Assembly: GCA_028687995.1 (NCBI GenBank)
Contig: JAQTZA010000017.1
Span: 1 to 61,220 of the forward strand
Origin: Bacteroidales bacterium
GTDB taxonomy: Bacteria; Bacteroidota; Bacteroidia; Bacteroidales; UBA7332
Length of the DNA stretch: 61,220 nucleotides
Direction of reading: 5' to 3'
Each line of letters opens with the position of its first letter. Position 1 is the stretch's first letter. This document shows positions 52,826 to 61,220 of the stretch, in pieces. The notes under the pieces were generated by a model, which had not been told where the DNA came from, did no database searches, and was given only the letters and a program-made list of their open reading frames with translations. The position numbers were made by a program, and so were the translations under genes.

Positions 52826-53434
52826 TTAATAAAGTAATACTCCTTTTCCTATTCTTGTCATTTCCGGTTCACCATCGCTACAATCAACCACAGTAGATGC
52901 CAGAATCCCGCCATAACCGCCATCAATCACTAAATCAACAAGATTTTCATATCGTTCGTGAAGCAATTCTGGATCGGTAACATACTCCAATATTTCATCA
53001 TCGTGATGAACGGAAGTAGTCAAGAGTGGATGTCCTAATTGACGAATAATTTCTCGCGCAATATTATTTTCTGGAACCCGAATACCAACCGTTTTTCGAT
53101 TCCTATAAATTTTTGGAAGATTGGTATTTGCTTGAAGAATAAATGTAAATGGACCCGGTAGATTCTTTTTCATCAGCTTGAATGTGGTATTATCCACTTT
53201 TGCAAATTCGCTGATATTGCTTAAATCGTAACAAACTATGGAGAGATTTTCTTTTCGAGGATCGATACCTTTGATTTTGCAAATTCGCTCTACAGCCTTC
53301 ACATTAAGCGCATCACAGCCCATTGCATACACTGTATCAGTCGGATAGATTAGTAGACCTCCATCACGTAAAACCTCAACAGCCTTATCAATTTCCCTAA
53401 GATTAGGGTTTTCAGGATATATTTTAATCAACAT
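52826..53434 (-). CDS. tsaC: L-threonylcarbamoyladenylate synthase (Sua5/YciO/YrdC)
   Basis: 202 aa. Makes threonylcarbamoyl-AMP for t6A37 of ANN-decoding tRNAs. YPTDTVYAMGCDALN (about residues 30-44), ICKIKGIDPRKENLS, LPGPFTFIL, KTVGIRVPEN and LLTTSVHHDD match YrdC-fold proteins. Some members are YciO with unknown role, and the short form here does not settle it. First gene of a three-gene operon. Confidence 0.85.
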   Translation of the reverse strand: MLIKIYPENPNLREIDKAVEVLRDGGLLIYPTDTVYAMGCDALNVKAVERICKIKGIDPRKENLSIVCYDLSNISEFAKVDNTTFKLMKKNLPGPFTFILQANTNLPKIYRNRKTVGIRVPENNIAREIIRQLGHPLLTTSVHHDDEILEYVTDPELLHERYENLVDLVIDGGYGGILASTVVDCSDGEPEMTRIGKGVLLY

Positions 53435-53448
53435 ATTCCCACAAAATT

Positions 53449-53487
53449 AAAAAAAAATCAACGGAATCTTAAAACAGACTCCGTTGA
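53449..53487 (-). terminator. fabI terminator
   Basis: On the minus strand TCAACGGA (53487-53480) pairs with TCCGTTGA (53465-53458), followed by a run of T. Confidence 0.9.
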
Positions 53488-53503
53488 ATATTTGATAGAA
53501 AGC

Positions 53504-54349
53504 TTATCCTAAAATTTCATTTCCTTCGTCATCAAAACTCTTTTCATACTGACTCATCGCACGAAGACTCATACCCATACTTGAGAATCCACCGTCGTGG
53601 AAAAGATTTTGCATGGTTACTTTTTTGGTCAAGTCTGAAAATAAAGTAATGCAATATCCAGCACATTCATCAGCCGAAGCATTACCAAGTGGAGACATAC
53701 GTTCTGAGAAATCGAGTAGTTTATCCATTCCCTTTACTCCGCTACCAGCAGTTGTCATGGTAGGAGATTGAGAAATGGTATTCACACGAACACGTTTCTC
53801 ACGACCATAAATATATCCAAAACTGCGTGCAATTGATTCCAACATCGATTTAGCATCTGCCATATCATTGTAGCCATACAAAGTACGTTGTGCTGCAACG
53901 TAAGATAATGCAACAATTGAACCTCCTTCAGATATGGCGTCCATTTTCTTCGCCACTTGAATCATCTTATGAAATGATATTGCTGAAATATCCAATGTTT
54001 TATTCAACAAATCGTAATCTAAATCATCATACGTACGCTTCTTACGCACATTTGGCGACATACCAATTGAGTGAAGTACAAAATCTATTTTACCACCCAA
54101 AATCTCCATTGATTTGGCAAAAACCTCTTCCAAATCCTCAACACTTGTGGCATCAGCCGGTATCACTTCAGCATTAAGTTTTTGGCTTAATTCTGAAACA
54201 TCTCCCATTCGCACTGCAATCGGAGTATTCGTCAATGTTATTATTGCGCCTTCTTCTACCGCTCTTTCAGCAACCTTCCATGCGATAGACATATCATTTA
54301 ATGCACCAAAAATAATACCTCTTTTTCCTTTTAATAAATTGTAACTCAT
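53504..54349 (-). CDS. fabI: Enoyl-ACP reductase (NADH)
   Basis: Last step of each fatty-acid elongation round. 281 aa with GALNDMSIAWKVAE near the start (NADH motif of FabI), VLHSIGMSP, and the catalytic Tyr/Lys region in SYVAAQRTLYGYNDMADAKS (about residues 155-175), then RVNTISQSPTMTTAGSG. The C terminus is longer than in E. coli, as usual for Bacteroidota. Monocistronic, with own promoter and terminator. Confidence 0.95.
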   Translation of the reverse strand: MSYNLLKGKRGIIFGALNDMSIAWKVAERAVEEGAIITLTNTPIAVRMGDVSELSQKLNAEVIPADATSVEDLEEVFAKSMEILGGKIDFVLHSIGMSPNVRKKRTYDDLDYDLLNKTLDISAISFHKMIQVAKKMDAISEGGSIVALSYVAAQRTLYGYNDMADAKSMLESIARSFGYIYGREKRVRVNTISQSPTMTTAGSGVKGMDKLLDFSERMSPLGNASADECAGYCITLFSDLTKKVTMQNLFHDGGFSSMGMSLRAMSQYEKSFDDEGNEILG

Positions 54350-54423
54350 CTGTTTAGTTATTAAGTTAAAACCTGCTTGTGATAAATCCTGAAAACAATA
54401 TGCACAAAAAAGTAAATTATGCG

Positions 54424-54431
54424 CAAAGATA
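54424..54431 (-). promoter_or_regulatory. -7 element of fabI
   Basis: TATCTTTG followed by CGC on the minus strand, 75 bp before the start codon. Confidence 0.6.
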
Positions 54432-54484
54432 ACATTTTTTTGCCAATCTGGAAAGGTTCTAAGTATTCATCAGATTAAAAAGAG

Positions 54485-54513
54485 AAAGCCAACTAATTTA
54501 ATTAGTTGGCTTT
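54485..54513 (-). terminator. Terminator of the outer-membrane barrel pair
   Basis: A 12-bp stem, AAAGCCAACTAA (54485-54496) with TTAGTTGGCTTT (54502-54513). It follows the barrel gene on the minus strand, and A residues upstream give the T run. Confidence 0.8.
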
Positions 54514-54535
54514 GTTGTAAGTTCAAAATAGAAAC

Positions 54536-55273
54536 TTATTTTTTATAATATAATTTTTTATTACTGTTTCGATTTCCATTATTAAAAATAGAGCTTTTTC
54601 CACCCGATTTACCGAAATTGCCGAAATTCAAAACTATTCCAATAGTATGTTTAAGGAAGTTATCCCCTACACCATTCACAAATATCTCTGGTTTATATTT
54701 TCCAATCTCAGAATTCTTCAACTGATCCACTTTATCATCAGTATTGACAGTATACAACAGCTGATACTGGAATGAAAGAAACGGTGAAAGTTTCATTTTT
54801 AACCCAATGCCAATCGGCAAAATAAAACTAGGTGGCACTGCATTTTCATATTTCGAATATGTTGCCATTCCTAAACCAATTGTTGCAAACGGCGAAAGAA
54901 AAGCATCCTCAGACAGGATTCTACCATTATTCAATTTATATCGAATCAAAAAACTAAAGTCTGTTTTGGTACCCGAAATATTGTATGCGTCAGACCAAAA
55001 AATTCCATAATCACCCCTAGAAAATTGAAAATTTGCATCGAAACTTGAATTCAAATAACGAGTAGCACCAAATTCAATAAAAGTCGGTGATATACCAAGA
55101 CCAGCATATGTATTTACTTTATGCTCATTTCTAAAATAGCCATTACCTCTTTCGCCTCTATACTCGTTTTTTCCTGTCGATAATTCAAATGCCCAAGGGC
55201 TATATTCATCTTGTGAAAATAAAGATCTACTAAATAAAATAAAAAGCGTAAATATTAAAATTCTGTTGTTCAT
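54536..55273 (-). CDS. Outer-membrane beta-barrel protein 1, unknown
   Basis: 245 aa with a signal peptide ending SLFSQ. Alternating hydrophobic strands and aromatic girdle residues (FELSTGKNEYRGERG, FEFGATRYLN, TVFQYQLLYTV-type segments) suggest an 8- to 10-strand barrel. It is about half identical to the next gene upstream on the same strand. The C-terminal 20 residues are Asn/Lys/Ser-rich and disordered. No OmpA peptidoglycan domain. Function unknown. Confidence 0.75.
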   Translation of the reverse strand: MNNRILIFTLFILFSRSLFSQDEYSPWAFELSTGKNEYRGERGNGYFRNEHKVNTYAGLGISPTFIEFGATRYLNSSFDANFQFSRGDYGIFWSDAYNISGTKTDFSFLIRYKLNNGRILSEDAFLSPFATIGLGMATYSKYENAVPPSFILPIGIGLKMKLSPFLSFQYQLLYTVNTDDKVDQLKNSEIGKYKPEIFVNGVGDNFLKHTIGIVLNFGNFGKSGGKSSIFNNGNRNSNKKLYYKK

Positions 55274-55281
55274 CGAAAAAA

Positions 55282-56013
55282 TTACTTATTAAATTTTCTA
55301 TTTTTATTTCTATAAACATTATCAAAAATTGAAATCCGACCCGAAGACTTTCCTAGATTTCCAAAATTCAGAACTAATCCAAAAGTCTGTTTCAAAAAAT
55401 TATCACCCTTTCCATCTACATAGCCATTATTTGATTTTGGTGTAGTTTCCGATTGTCTTAACTGATCAGATTTATCATCTCCACTAAAGTTATATAATAA
55501 TTGATATTGCAAAGAGAGAGCTGCAGATAACCTAATCTTAATACCAACCCCGATTGGAAGTATAAAACTACTTGGTACAATATTTTCGTATCGTGAATAA
55601 GTAGCAAGTCCAAACCCTACTGTAGCGAATGGTGCAATAAAGGCTTCTCTTGAGAAAAGTCTACCATTATTTGATTTTACTCTCAACATGAGGCTATAAT
55701 CAGATTTTGTTCCAGAAAAATGATTGTTGATATTATTGTAAAATCCATATTCTCCATTTGTGTATTGAAAATTGACATCAAAATTTGGAGTCAAATATCG
55801 AGTTACACCAATTTCAAAAAAGTCCTTATTTACACCAATACCAGAGATACCAGATAAATTTTCTACTCCTTTAAAGAATTGAATTCCTCTGTCACCACGA
55901 TATTCATTCTTACCAGTTGATAATTCAAATGTCCAAGGACTATATTGGTCTTGTGAATATATATTACAATTAAAAAAAACTAAAAACAATAATAAAAATA
56001 AACTTTTATTCAT
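55282..56013 (-). CDS. Outer-membrane beta-barrel protein 2, unknown
   Basis: 243 aa from the ATG at 56013, which opens a good signal peptide (MNKSLFLLLFLVFFNCNIYS). A further ATG six codons upstream is less likely. It is a tandem paralogue of the next gene: both have SPW(T/A)FELSTGKNEYRG and GLATYS(R/K)YEN. The copies are 8 bp apart. Strand pattern as for copy 1. Upstream 56014-56227 is AT-rich with no further feature seen. Confidence 0.75.
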   Translation of the reverse strand: MNKSLFLLLFLVFFNCNIYSQDQYSPWTFELSTGKNEYRGDRGIQFFKGVENLSGISGIGVNKDFFEIGVTRYLTPNFDVNFQYTNGEYGFYNNINNHFSGTKSDYSLMLRVKSNNGRLFSREAFIAPFATVGFGLATYSRYENIVPSSFILPIGVGIKIRLSAALSLQYQLLYNFSGDDKSDQLRQSETTPKSNNGYVDGKGDNFLKQTFGLVLNFGNLGKSSGRISIFDNVYRNKNRKFNK

Positions 56014-56227
56014 CAGAAAATAAGACAACAATTTTAGAATTGCACTAATGTAAATTTGATTTAATTATTTGAACATTAATTCAATAATATATGATTCAAT
56101 ACTAAATCAATTCAAAAATTTTGAAAATGCAAAACTAATTCATTTCAACCAAGATATTGTTACAAATCATTATAAATAACAATTTTCAGTTAATAATCTA
56201 ACTTGTTTTAACAAATTTATAGAATCT

Positions 56228-56839
56228 CTACTCCAAACTTCTTAATGTTGGAATTGATATATGATATTTAACTGCCAAAAAACGAGAAACTATAACTCCT
56301 AATGCAGATAATAACTGAATTAAAAATATATTGACATTTAAAATTGTACAGATATAATAAATTAAGCCACCCAAAACACAAGCTAATGCATAAAATTCCT
56401 TACGAAAAATAAGAGGTACTTCGTTAATCAGAATATCTCTCAATATTCCACCAAAAGAGCCTGTAATGGTACCCATAATTATTGCGACCCACATTGGAAA
56501 TCCACAATCTAGTGTTTTGCTAATTCCAACTACTACAAAAAGGCCTAACCCGATCGTATCAAAAACAAAGAATGTGTTTTTAAAACGAATCAACTTTTCA
56601 CCAAATATTATCACAAAAAGGAGCGCAAATCCAGTGCATACAAAATAGGAAGCCTGATTCATCCAAAAAGGAGTCGAATTCAGCAGCAAATCTCGGATTG
56701 TTCCTCCACCAATTGCCGTGACTAAGCCAACAACATAAGCTCCAAATAAATCAAATTTTTTAAGCGCTGCAAAGCGAATACCACTCACTGCGAAAGCAAA
56801 TGTGCCGGCAAAATCAAGAATGGTGATAAAGCTAAACAT
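56228..56839 (-). CDS. TRIC-type cation channel family protein (UPF0126/YadS-like)
   Basis: 203 aa with seven hydrophobic segments and two pseudo-symmetric halves, each with the family motif: GGGTIRD (about residues 44-50) and GGILRD (about 130-136). Bacterial TRIC homologues form trimeric monovalent-cation channels; earlier also called glycine transporter-like. It follows merR by 5 bp on the same strand. Confidence 0.9.
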   Translation of the reverse strand: MFSFITILDFAGTFAFAVSGIRFAALKKFDLFGAYVVGLVTAIGGGTIRDLLLNSTPFWMNQASYFVCTGFALLFVIIFGEKLIRFKNTFFVFDTIGLGLFVVVGISKTLDCGFPMWVAIIMGTITGSFGGILRDILINEVPLIFRKEFYALACVLGGLIYYICTILNVNIFLIQLLSALGVIVSRFLAVKYHISIPTLRSLE

Positions 56840-56844
56840 TCTGT

Positions 56845-57192
56845 TTAATCGATTAAATCAAGTTCGTTTTTCATTGCCAAGAGATCTTCTTTAACAGCCA
56901 AAAGACGAGTGATTACATCATGAGTTTTCGAAACTCCATCTTTATTTTCTTTGAGTTTTTTCTTCGCACCTTCCAGTGTCAACCCTTTTTCTTTTACCAA
57001 GTGATAGATTAAACCTATATTTTCCACGTCTTCATTGCGATAAGAACGAGTTCCCTTCAAATTCTTTTTTGGTTTAATAATATCAAATTCCTTCTCCCAA
57101 TAGCGCAACAAGGATTCATTGACTCCAAATTTTTCCGCAACTTCGCCTATTGAATAATAGAGCTTAAACGATTTCTTCGTATTCAGTGCCAT
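56845..57192 (-). CDS. MerR family transcriptional regulator
   Basis: 115 aa. N-terminal winged helix with YYSIGEVAEKFGVNESLLRYWEKEF (written in two pieces here: YYSIGEVAEKF and LLRYWEKEF), then RSYRNEDVENIGLIYHLV and a short coiled coil ending LKEN..VITRLLAVKEDL. There is no metal or ligand domain, so it is a small MerR of the type found between alaS and M23 peptidase genes in Bacteroidales. Target unknown. Confidence 0.88.
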   Translation of the reverse strand: MALNTKKSFKLYYSIGEVAEKFGVNESLLRYWEKEFDIIKPKKNLKGTRSYRNEDVENIGLIYHLVKEKGLTLEGAKKKLKENKDGVSKTHDVITRLLAVKEDLLAMKNELDLID

Positions 57193-57223
57193 AATGTCTA
57201 TCTTATTTTATATCAATAATGTA

Positions 57224-58195
57224 TTAGTCAAATATTTGTCCTCGGGTTTCAGACAACAAAATCATGCGATCATACTCCTTGGGCGATAAGTCCATAAAAT
57301 AGTAAAGCGCTGGATTTACCGGTTTTCCATTTACATGCACTTCGTAATGAAGATGCGGCGCAGTTGATTTTCCTGTTGTACCTACATACCCAATCACCTC
57401 TCCCCTTTTCACCTTTTGTCCAGTTTTGGACTTGATTCGACTCATGTGTGCATATTTAGTTTGATACCCAAAACCATGATTTATCAAAACTGCATTCCCA
57501 TATCCCTGATCCCAACCAGCACTTTGCACACGACCATCGCCAGTTGCATAAATTGGAGTTCCAATTCTTGCCGTAAAATCCATACCAGAGTGCATTTTTG
57601 CTCTGCCATAAATTGGATCAACTCTAATACCAAATCCAGATGAAAGTTGTTTGAGATCTTTGTTCAATATAGGTTGAATGGCTGGTGTACACAACAAACG
57701 CTCTTCTCTCGTGCCCAGTAAATGAATTAAATCGTCGAATGATTTCGATTGCAAATAGAGTTGTTTTGCCAAAACATCCATTTTCAACGCAGTAGATTTT
57801 ATCAGCGCTTCGTTCGACAATCCTTTTAACTCATCGTAGCGACTCGAATTGAGAATACCGGTGTTTCGTGAGTTTTTGGTACTTGGGTCTGATTGTAGGA
57901 TCACTCTGTAAAGATTATCGTCTCTTTCTTGCATTGTACCCATCACATCGAGCGCTTTATCCAGTCTATCTGATATCAATCTATTTTGCGTAGAAAGAAC
58001 ATCGATTTCGCGTTTCATCATTTTATCCGAAGGGGTGTCAAAATAAAATGAATACAAAGCGTAGGCAATTATACCAACAACTATCCCGCTAATGGAGTTC
58101 TGCAACACCCCAATAAAACGTTCTTTAGCTGTCAAATAAACCCTTTCGTAAGTAAGAGTAGATGGATTATATCTGAAATAGACTTTCTTGCTCAT
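57224..58195 (-). CDS. M23 family metallopeptidase (murein endopeptidase-like)
   Basis: 323 aa. One helix at about residues 33-50, a coiled coil (about 60-95), then a LytM/M23 domain at about 195-300: HSGMDFTA gives the first His/Asp ligands, and HLHYEVH the last His pair. Substrate is peptidoglycan crosslinks. The gene has its own promoter divergent from alaS and leads merR and the TRIC gene. Confidence 0.92.
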   Translation of the reverse strand: MSKKVYFRYNPSTLTYERVYLTAKERFIGVLQNSISGIVVGIIAYALYSFYFDTPSDKMMKREIDVLSTQNRLISDRLDKALDVMGTMQERDDNLYRVILQSDPSTKNSRNTGILNSSRYDELKGLSNEALIKSTALKMDVLAKQLYLQSKSFDDLIHLLGTREERLLCTPAIQPILNKDLKQLSSGFGIRVDPIYGRAKMHSGMDFTARIGTPIYATGDGRVQSAGWDQGYGNAVLINHGFGYQTKYAHMSRIKSKTGQKVKRGEVIGYVGTTGKSTAPHLHYEVHVNGKPVNPALYYFMDLSPKEYDRMILLSETRGQIFD

Positions 58196-58240
58196 TAAAA
58201 AATGACTACCATTTAGGAAGATTTACCACAAAGAATATGG

Positions 58241-58271
58241 CAAAAATAATATTTTAAGCTATTTTTGCAAA
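58241..58271 (-). promoter_or_regulatory. Promoter of the M23-merR-TRIC operon
   Basis: On the minus strand TTTG (58271-58268), a 19-nt spacer and TATTTTTG (58248-58241), 46 bp before the start codon. Its -7 box is the mirror image of the alaS -7 box at 58260-58267. Confidence 0.7.
58260..58267 (+). promoter_or_regulatory. -7 element of alaS
   Basis: TATTTTTG, 115 bp before alaS. It lies within the -33/-7 spacer of the opposing promoter, so the two polymerases should compete. Confidence 0.5.
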
Positions 58272-58382
58272 CTGTTTTTCATATTATTAACTCATTTGTT
58301 TCAATAATGTTTATTAAAATATTGATAATGAATTATTTAATAATTTAAAACTTCAATCTAAAACAAATCAAATTTATCCAAT

Positions 58383-61004
58383 ATGTTGACTTCGAAAGAG
58401 ATTCGCGAATCATTCAAAACCTTCTTTGCTTCAAAACAGCACCTCATTGTTCCATCTGCTCCGATGGTCATCAAAGACGATCCGACACTGATGTTTACCA
58501 ATGCCGGAATGAACCAATTCAAGGACATTATTTTGGGAAATGCGGCTGCCAAAAGCAAACGCGTGGCTGATTCTCAAAAATGCCTTCGTGTGAGCGGTAA
58601 ACACAACGATTTAGAGGAAGTAGGAATCGACACCTATCACCACACGATGTTCGAAATGTTGGGTAACTGGTCGTTTGGCGATTATTTCAAGAAAGAAGCC
58701 ATCGAGTGGGCGTGGGAATATTTGACCGAAGTGTTGAAATTAGATAAAGACCGCCTGTACGTAACCGTTTTCGAAGGATATGCTCCCGAGGGACTTGAGC
58801 GAGACGACGAAGCTGCAAAAATCTGGGAACAATTTCTTCCTGCAAGCCGCATCATCAACGGAAACAAAAAAGATAATTTCTGGGAAATGGGTGATACCGG
58901 TCCGTGCGGTCCATGCTCCGAAATTCACATCGATATTCGCGACAATGAAGAACGTGCTAAAATCGACGGTTTGACCTTGGTGAACGGAAGTCATCCGCAA
59001 GTGATAGAGATTTGGAACAACGTATTTATGCAATACAACCGCAAAGCAGACGGTTCACTCGAAGGATTACCAGCGAAAGTGATCGACACCGGTATGGGAT
59101 TTGAGCGTTTGTGTATGGCTTTGCAAGGCGTTCAGTCGAACTACGATACGGACGTTTTTCAACCTATCATTCAAGCAATTGCTAAATTATCGGGCAAATC
59201 TTACCGCGATAACGAGCAAACCGATATTGCTATGCGCGTGATTTCGGATCACATTCGCACTATTGCATTCTCAATAACAGATGGACAATTGCCATCGAAT
59301 GCCAAGGCTGGTTATGTGATTCGTCGTATTTTGCGCCGTGCGGTTCGTTATGGATACACTTTCTTGGGTCAGCAAAAGCCGTTTATGCACAAATTGCTTC
59401 CAGCTTTGATTGACACGATGGGCGATGCGTATCCAGAATTGATTTCGCAACAAGATTTGATTCAAAAAGTCATCAAAGAAGAAGAAGAATCGTTCCTTCG
59501 CACGCTCGAAACAGGTATTCGCTTGTTAGATAAAGTGATGGCTGACACCAAAGCTGCTGGAAATTCGGTAGTTGAAGGCAAAGTCGCATTCGTATTGTAC
59601 GATACGTATGGCTTCCCTCTCGATTTGACGGAGTTGATTTTGAAAGAAAACAACCTATCGACCGACATCGAGGGCTTCAATGTGGAGATGCAAAAACAAA
59701 AAGAACGTGCTCGCAACGCAGCCGCAGTAGAAACTGGCGACTGGGTGGTCATAAAAGAGGGAGATCCAGTTTTTGTTGGATACGACTTCACCGATTGCGA
59801 TGCAGAAATCCTCCGCTACCGCAAAATGAAGCAAAAAAATCAAGAGCTGTTCCAATTGGTTTTAGATAAAACGCCTTTCTATGCCGAAAGTGGCGGTCAG
59901 GTGGGCGATAGTGGTTGGTTGATTGGAGACGATGAGAAAATCGAAATCACGAATACAAAAAAAGAGAACAATCTCTCTGTTCATTATAGTACGACATTAC
60001 CAAAAGACCTTACGCAAGCATTTAAGGCGCAAATCAACACTTCAGACAGACAAGCGACAGCTTGCAACCACTCAGCAACGCACTTGCTGCACGAGGCGTT
60101 GCGTGAAGTGTTGGGCACACACGTTGAGCAAAAAGGATCATTGGTTTCGCCTGATAGCTTGCGTTTCGACTTTTCTCACTTCCAAAAAGTAAGCGAAGAG
60201 GAGTTACGCCAAATTGAAAAACTGGCAAACGAAAAAGTTCGTGGCAATTTTGGGTTAGAAGAGCATCGTGCTATGCCTATCCAACAAGCTCGCGATTTAG
60301 GCGCAATGGCATTGTTTGGCGAAAAATACGGTGATGAAGTTCGTGTTATCCAATTCGGTTCGTCTGTGGAACTTTGCGGAGGAACACACGTCGCTTCAAC
60401 TGGAAACATTGGAATGATTAAAATCACCTCTGAAAGTTCGATTGCCGCTGGTATTCGACGTATAGAAGCTGTAACAGGAGCAAAAACAGAAGAGTTGGTT
60501 AATTCACAACAGGAATTATTGAAAGAGCTTCGTGGTCTGTTCAACAATGTACCCAACGTGGCAATTGCCGCTCAAAAGGCATTAGACGAAAATTCAGTTC
60601 TGAAAAAGCAAATAGAAGAGTACATGAATCAACGTGTAGCTTCGTTGAAAGAAGAATTGCTGAAGCAAGTTGAGGTGCGTGCAAACGGTGTTCAACTCAT
60701 TCGACTTTCTGCTGATCTTTCTGCCGAAGCGGTTAAAAACATTGCGTTCCAACTTCGTGGGCAAGTGACTGAGAAATTGTTCTTCATGGCAGGAACTGTC
60801 GCAGATGGAAAACCATTATTGACAGTGGTATTAAGCGATGATTTGGTGAAAGAGGGCGTGAATGCTTCGAATCTAGTTCGTGAAGCTGCGAAATTAATTC
60901 AAGGCGGCGGCGGTGGTCAACCTCATTTTGCAACAGCTGGTGGAAAAAACAGTGATGGGCTAAAAGCTGCTCTCGACAAATTAATTGAACTATCCGGATT
61001 ATAA
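58383..61004 (+). CDS. alaS: Alanyl-tRNA synthetase
   Basis: Charges tRNA-Ala. 873 aa, full length. Catalytic domain: class II motif 1 around [12 protein letters not shown], motif 2 around [25 protein letters not shown]; anticodon-independent tRNA part follows. Editing domain with [12 protein letters not shown] and the zinc ligands in [14 protein letters not shown]-Ala domain ends in [16 protein letters not shown]. Divergent from the M23-merR operon; followed by a clear terminator. Confidence 0.97.
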   Translation: MLTSKEIRESFKTFFASKQHLIVPSAPMVIKDDPTLMFTNAGMNQFKDIILGNAAAKSKRVADSQKCLRVSGKHNDLEEVGIDTYHHTMFEMLGNWSFGDYFKKEAIEWAWEYLTEVLKLDKDRLYVTVFEGYAPEGLERDDEAAKIWEQFLPASRIINGNKKDNFWEMGDTGPCGPCSEIHIDIRDNEERAKIDGLTLVNGSHPQVIEIWNNVFMQYNRKADGSLEGLPAKVIDTGMGFERLCMALQGVQSNYDTDVFQPIIQAIAKLSGKSYRDNEQTDIAMRVISDHIRTIAFSITDGQLPSNAKAGYVIRRILRRAVRYGYTFLGQQKPFMHKLLPALIDTMGDAYPELISQQDLIQKVIKEEEESFLRTLETGIRLLDKVMADTKAAGNSVVEGKVAFVLYDTYGFPLDLTELILKENNLSTDIEGFNVEMQKQKERARNAAAVETGDWVVIKEGDPVFVGYDFTDCDAEILRYRKMKQKNQELFQLVLDKTPFYAESGGQVGDSGWLIGDDEKIEITNTKKENNLSVHYSTTLPKDLTQAFKAQINTSDRQATACNHSATHLLHEALREVLGTHVEQKGSLVSPDSLRFDFSHFQKVSEEELRQIEKLANEKVRGNFGLEEHRAMPIQQARDLGAMALFGEKYGDEVRVIQFGSSVELCGGTHVASTGNIGMIKITSESSIAAGIRRIEAVTGAKTEELVNSQQELLKELRGLFNNVPNVAIAAQKALDENSVLKKQIEEYMNQRVASLKEELLKQVEVRANGVQLIRLSADLSAEAVKNIAFQLRGQVTEKLFFMAGTVADGKPLLTVVLSDDLVKEGVNASNLVREAAKLIQGGGGGQPHFATAGGKNSDGLKAALDKLIELSGL

Positions 61005-61036
61005 GCCAAGAAGTCAAATCACTTTGTTTTTATACT

Positions 61037-61074
61037 AAAAACTCCCGCCTTCAAAATAGAAAGCGGGAGTTTTT
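61037..61074 (+). terminator. alaS terminator
   Basis: AAAAACTCCCGC (61037-61048) pairs with GCGGGAGTTTTT (61063-61074). Confidence 0.92.
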
Positions 61075-61133
61075 GCATTTTATAGATTCAGAATTATTGT
61101 TGTCCGATAAAAACTTAAGTTGATTAAAATTAT

Positions 61134-61162
61134 CCCGTATTTGGTTGAAAATCAGATACGGG
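61134..61162. terminator. Hairpin near window edge
   Basis: CCCGTAT (61134-61140) pairs with ATACGGG (61156-61162), 15-nt loop, with T on the right and A/T on the left. It could end a gene coming from the right, or belong to the end of a mobile element beyond the window. No ORF is visible from 61075 to 61220. Confidence 0.5.
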
Positions 61163-61220
61163 TTTATTATTTTATAAAACCAAGCCCCCTATGTTGGAAA
61201 GATGCTTAATTGCATATCTC

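Noticed and set aside
53442..53449. TAATTTTG on the minus strand 8 bp before tsaC, which would make the mRNA leaderless
   Set aside because: It is part of the fabI terminator T run, has no -33, and is likely chance.
1..61220. tRNA, rRNA or CRISPR array
   Set aside because: No cloverleaf with TTCGA-type arms, no rRNA-like block and no regular spacer-repeat series were seen. The 21-bp repeats at 32390 have no spacers.

Overview
The window comes from a member of the Bacteroidota, most likely the order Bacteroidales. The DNA is AT-rich, and many genes are preceded by the TAnnTTTG -7 element typical of this phylum, in places with TTTG about 17-24 nt upstream. The proteome also fits: DPP5-like and DPP III peptidases, an HYC_CC_PP protein, FHS sugar permease with galM/galK, and a Tgt without zinc cysteines. 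There is no rRNA or tRNA gene here, so genus is not fixed; a Paludibacter-like relative is a guess.

Layout: 0-1.5 kb, a DUF4143 ATPase behind three 23-bp-spaced repeats. 1.7-7.8 kb, a surface-glycan block: acyltransferase remnant, GT2 sugar-lipid synthase, membrane glycosyltransferase, half-size EamA/SMR flippase candidate, WecG/TagA transferase, then gmd and fcl making GDP-fucose. 7.9-11.9 kb, housekeeping: ettA, tgt, lptF/G. 12-15.6 kb, galactose use: galM, FHS permease, galK. 15.7-16.7 kb, a non-coding accessory patch with the 3' end of a group II intron (minus strand), paired hairpins and one tiny membrane protein. 16.7-24.5 kb, a minus-strand copper/heavy-metal efflux operon (HYC_CC_PP, HMA protein, CusA, TolC-like, CusB). 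24.6-28.8 kb, a DHFR-like reductase and a two-gene ABC exporter with one degenerate ATP site.

28.9-32.6 kb is the most accessory part: four secreted orphan proteins, each separated by long inverted repeats, ending in a second group II intron 3' end and a 21-bp tandem repeat array. The gene-between-palindromes layout recalls integron gene cassettes, but no integrase lies in the window.

32.6-61 kb is core genome: hemH, lipid kinase, trmN6, lon, two small cytochromes c, htpG, hisIE, ftsE, aspartokinase and lysA (lysine/DAP synthesis), DPP5, then on the minus strand purA, fur, an AlkD-like gene, DPP III, tsaC, fabI, twin outer-membrane barrels, TRIC channel, merR, an M23 peptidase, and finally alaS on the plus strand. 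lon and htpG, both protein-quality genes, share a sigma-54-like -24/-12 sequence just upstream, suggesting joint control.
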